Positions 62,951 through 64,000 of a stretch of DNA of 64,000 bases are shown one piece after another. The position numbers and the translations under genes were made by a program. Source of the DNA: Variovorax davisae (lineage in GTDB: Bacteria; Pseudomonadota; Gammaproteobacteria; Burkholderiales; Burkholderiaceae_C). Each line of letters opens with the position of its first letter. The stretch's first letter is position 1. The notes below the pieces were generated by a model. That model searched no databases. It was not told where the DNA came from and saw nothing but the letters and a program-made list of their open reading frames with translations. The DNA is taken from the NCBI RefSeq assembly GCF_030316845.1, contig NZ_JASZYS010000001.1, positions 124,001 through 188,000 on the forward strand. Reading direction: 5' to 3'.

Positions 62951-63707
62951 AATCGAATCGCTGACCAAGCAGTTCTTCGGCCTCACGGCGGTCGACGACA
63001 TCTCGACGCGCTTCGAGCGCGGGCAGGTGAGCGCGATCATCGGGCCCAACGGCGCCGGCAAGACCACCTTCTTCAACCTCGTGGCCGGCACCCACAAGCC
63101 GAGTTCCGGGCGCATCCGCTTCAACGGGCAGGATGTGACCGGCCTGCGCCCCGACCATGTGGCCAGGCTCGGCATCGCGCGCACCTTCCAGACCACGCAC
63201 CTGTTCGACAACGCCACCGTGCTCGACAACCTGATCGTCGGCCATCGGCTGCGCACGAAGTCGGGCCTGTGGGATGTGCTCGCCAACACGCGGCGCTTGC
63301 AGGAAGAAGAACGGCTGTGCCGCGAGAAGGCGCGCGAGGCGCTCGACTTCGTCGGTCTCTCGCATGTGGCGACGCGCATCGCGGCCGACATCACGCAGGA
63401 GGAGCGCAAGCGCGTCGCCTTCGCGCTGGCGCTGGCGACCGACCCCGAACTGCTGCTGCTCGACGAACCGGCCGGCGGCGTGAATCCCGAGGAGACCGTG
63501 GGCCTCGCGGCCCTGATCCGCAAGCTGGTGGACCACGGCAAGACGGTCTGCCTGATCGAGCACAAGATGGACATGATCATGCGACTGGCCGACAAGATCG
63601 TCGTGCTGAACAACGGCGCCAAGATCGCCGAGGGCACGCCGGAGCAGATCCGGCGCGACCCGCAGGTGATCGATGCCTACCTGGGGGTCGACCATGCTGC
63701 GGTTTGA
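62943..63707 (+). CDS. livG: branched-chain amino acid ABC transporter ATPase LivG-type
   Basis: 254 residues from ATG 62943, overlapping livM by 8 bases. Walker A GPNGAGKTT (34-42), Q-loop region TFQTTHLFDNATV, Walker B LLLLDEPAGG. The signature motif, normally near LSGGQ or LPYGQQ, reads ITQEERKRV, which is unusual for this family. Confidence 0.92.
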   Translation: MLEIESLTKQFFGLTAVDDISTRFERGQVSAIIGPNGAGKTTFFNLVAGTHKPSSGRIRFNGQDVTGLRPDHVARLGIARTFQTTHLFDNATVLDNLIVGHRLRTKSGLWDVLANTRRLQEEERLCREKAREALDFVGLSHVATRIAADITQEERKRVAFALALATDPELLLLDEPAGGVNPEETVGLAALIRKLVDHGKTVCLIEHKMDMIMRLADKIVVLNNGAKIAEGTPEQIRRDPQVIDAYLGVDHAAV

Positions 63708-64000
63708 AGGCGTCGACCTGCACTACGGCAGCTTCCGCGCGCTCGCCGGCGTGACGCTGCACGCGGCGCCCGGCGAACTGGTGGTGCTGCTGGGCGCCAA
63801 CGGCGCCGGCAAGACCTCGATCTTCATGGCCGCCAGCGGCATCCACAAGCCGAGCGCCGGCAGCATCCGCTTCGGCGAGCAGGAACTGGTCGGCCAGCGC
63901 CCGGCCCAGATCGTCGCCTCGGGCCTGGTGCACTGCCCCGAGGGACGCAAGCTGTTCCCGATGATGTCGGTGAAGAAGAACCTCACGCTCGGCGCCTACG
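63694..64000 (+). CDS. livF: branched-chain amino acid ABC transporter ATPase LivF-type (3' partial)
   Basis: 102 residues are visible before the window ends; overlaps livG by 14 bases. MLRFEGVDLHYGSFRALAGV, Walker A GANGAGKTS (34-42) and HCPEGRKLFPMMSVKKNLTLGAY fit LivF. The solute-binding protein gene, if present, lies downstream outside the window. Confidence 0.92.
   Translation, partial: MLRFEGVDLHYGSFRALAGVTLHAAPGELVVLLGANGAGKTSIFMAASGIHKPSAGSIRFGEQELVGQRPAQIVASGLVHCPEGRKLFPMMSVKKNLTLGAY

Overview
The window is GC-rich DNA from a betaproteobacterium, most likely Burkholderiales/Comamonadaceae and plausibly Variovorax-like. This rests on the family content and gene neighbourhoods (prfB-HAD-pepN-fbp, YajQ/murB, argG-ppnP, folC-SPOR-cvpA-purF-metZ-gltX, Cti, waaA); no genus can be proven by eye. 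Coding density is high, and many neighbours overlap by ATGA or TGATG, so translational coupling is the rule. No insertion sequence, prophage, CRISPR array or replication origin was seen.

Region by region. (1) 1-6286, plus strand: a tightly coupled sugar/protein-glycosylation cluster with the C-terminal part of a SPINDLY-type O-GlcNAc transferase, a DegT aminotransferase, a WbqC-like protein, two tandem paralogous beta-propeller glycosidase-like proteins, a GNAT acetyltransferase and a methyltransferase. (2) 6394-13018, minus strand: housekeeping genes (prfB with its programmed +1 frameshift, a HAD phosphatase, pepN, fbp, tRNA-Thr). (3) 13101-27800: mostly core metabolism (tas, ybaK, plsY, ridA-like, a retropepsin-like protease, yajQ, murB, argG, ppnP, folC, cvpA, purF, metZ, gltX). 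(4) 27834-28241: a tRNA operon Ala-Glu-Asp with its own promoter inside the 3' end of gltX and an intrinsic terminator. (5) 28266-37698: an accessory region with a GAF protein, MarR plus FUSC efflux, a candidate structured RNA (possibly 6S), small unknowns, two paralogous lipoproteins and an M30-type metallopeptidase lipoprotein. (6) 37761-46157: fatty-acid cis/trans isomerase followed by two large tandem RTX-like beta-roll proteins, the most striking feature of the window. (7) 46169-48886: CueR/CopA copper efflux with a 19-bp-spacer MerR-type promoter. (8) 48992-57272: a cupin-like oxygenase, two multihaem cytochromes c, a DMT transporter, Ogt and Ada-AlkA DNA repair, and phosphomannomutase. 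(9) 57286-64000: waaA, a VOC protein, a VapBC toxin-antitoxin module, a PEP-mutase-like enzyme and a LivHMGF branched-chain amino-acid type ABC importer running off the window end.

What works together: the first cluster probably builds and attaches a modified sugar, and it could serve flagellin or another surface protein (inference). The beta-roll pair looks like type I-secreted calcium-dependent surface or extracellular proteins: a four-rung, 36-residue super-repeat, a module present three times across the two proteins, and about 740 bp of nearly identical 3' sequence ending in the same terminator. This points to duplication with recent gene conversion. No type I secretion apparatus lies in the window.
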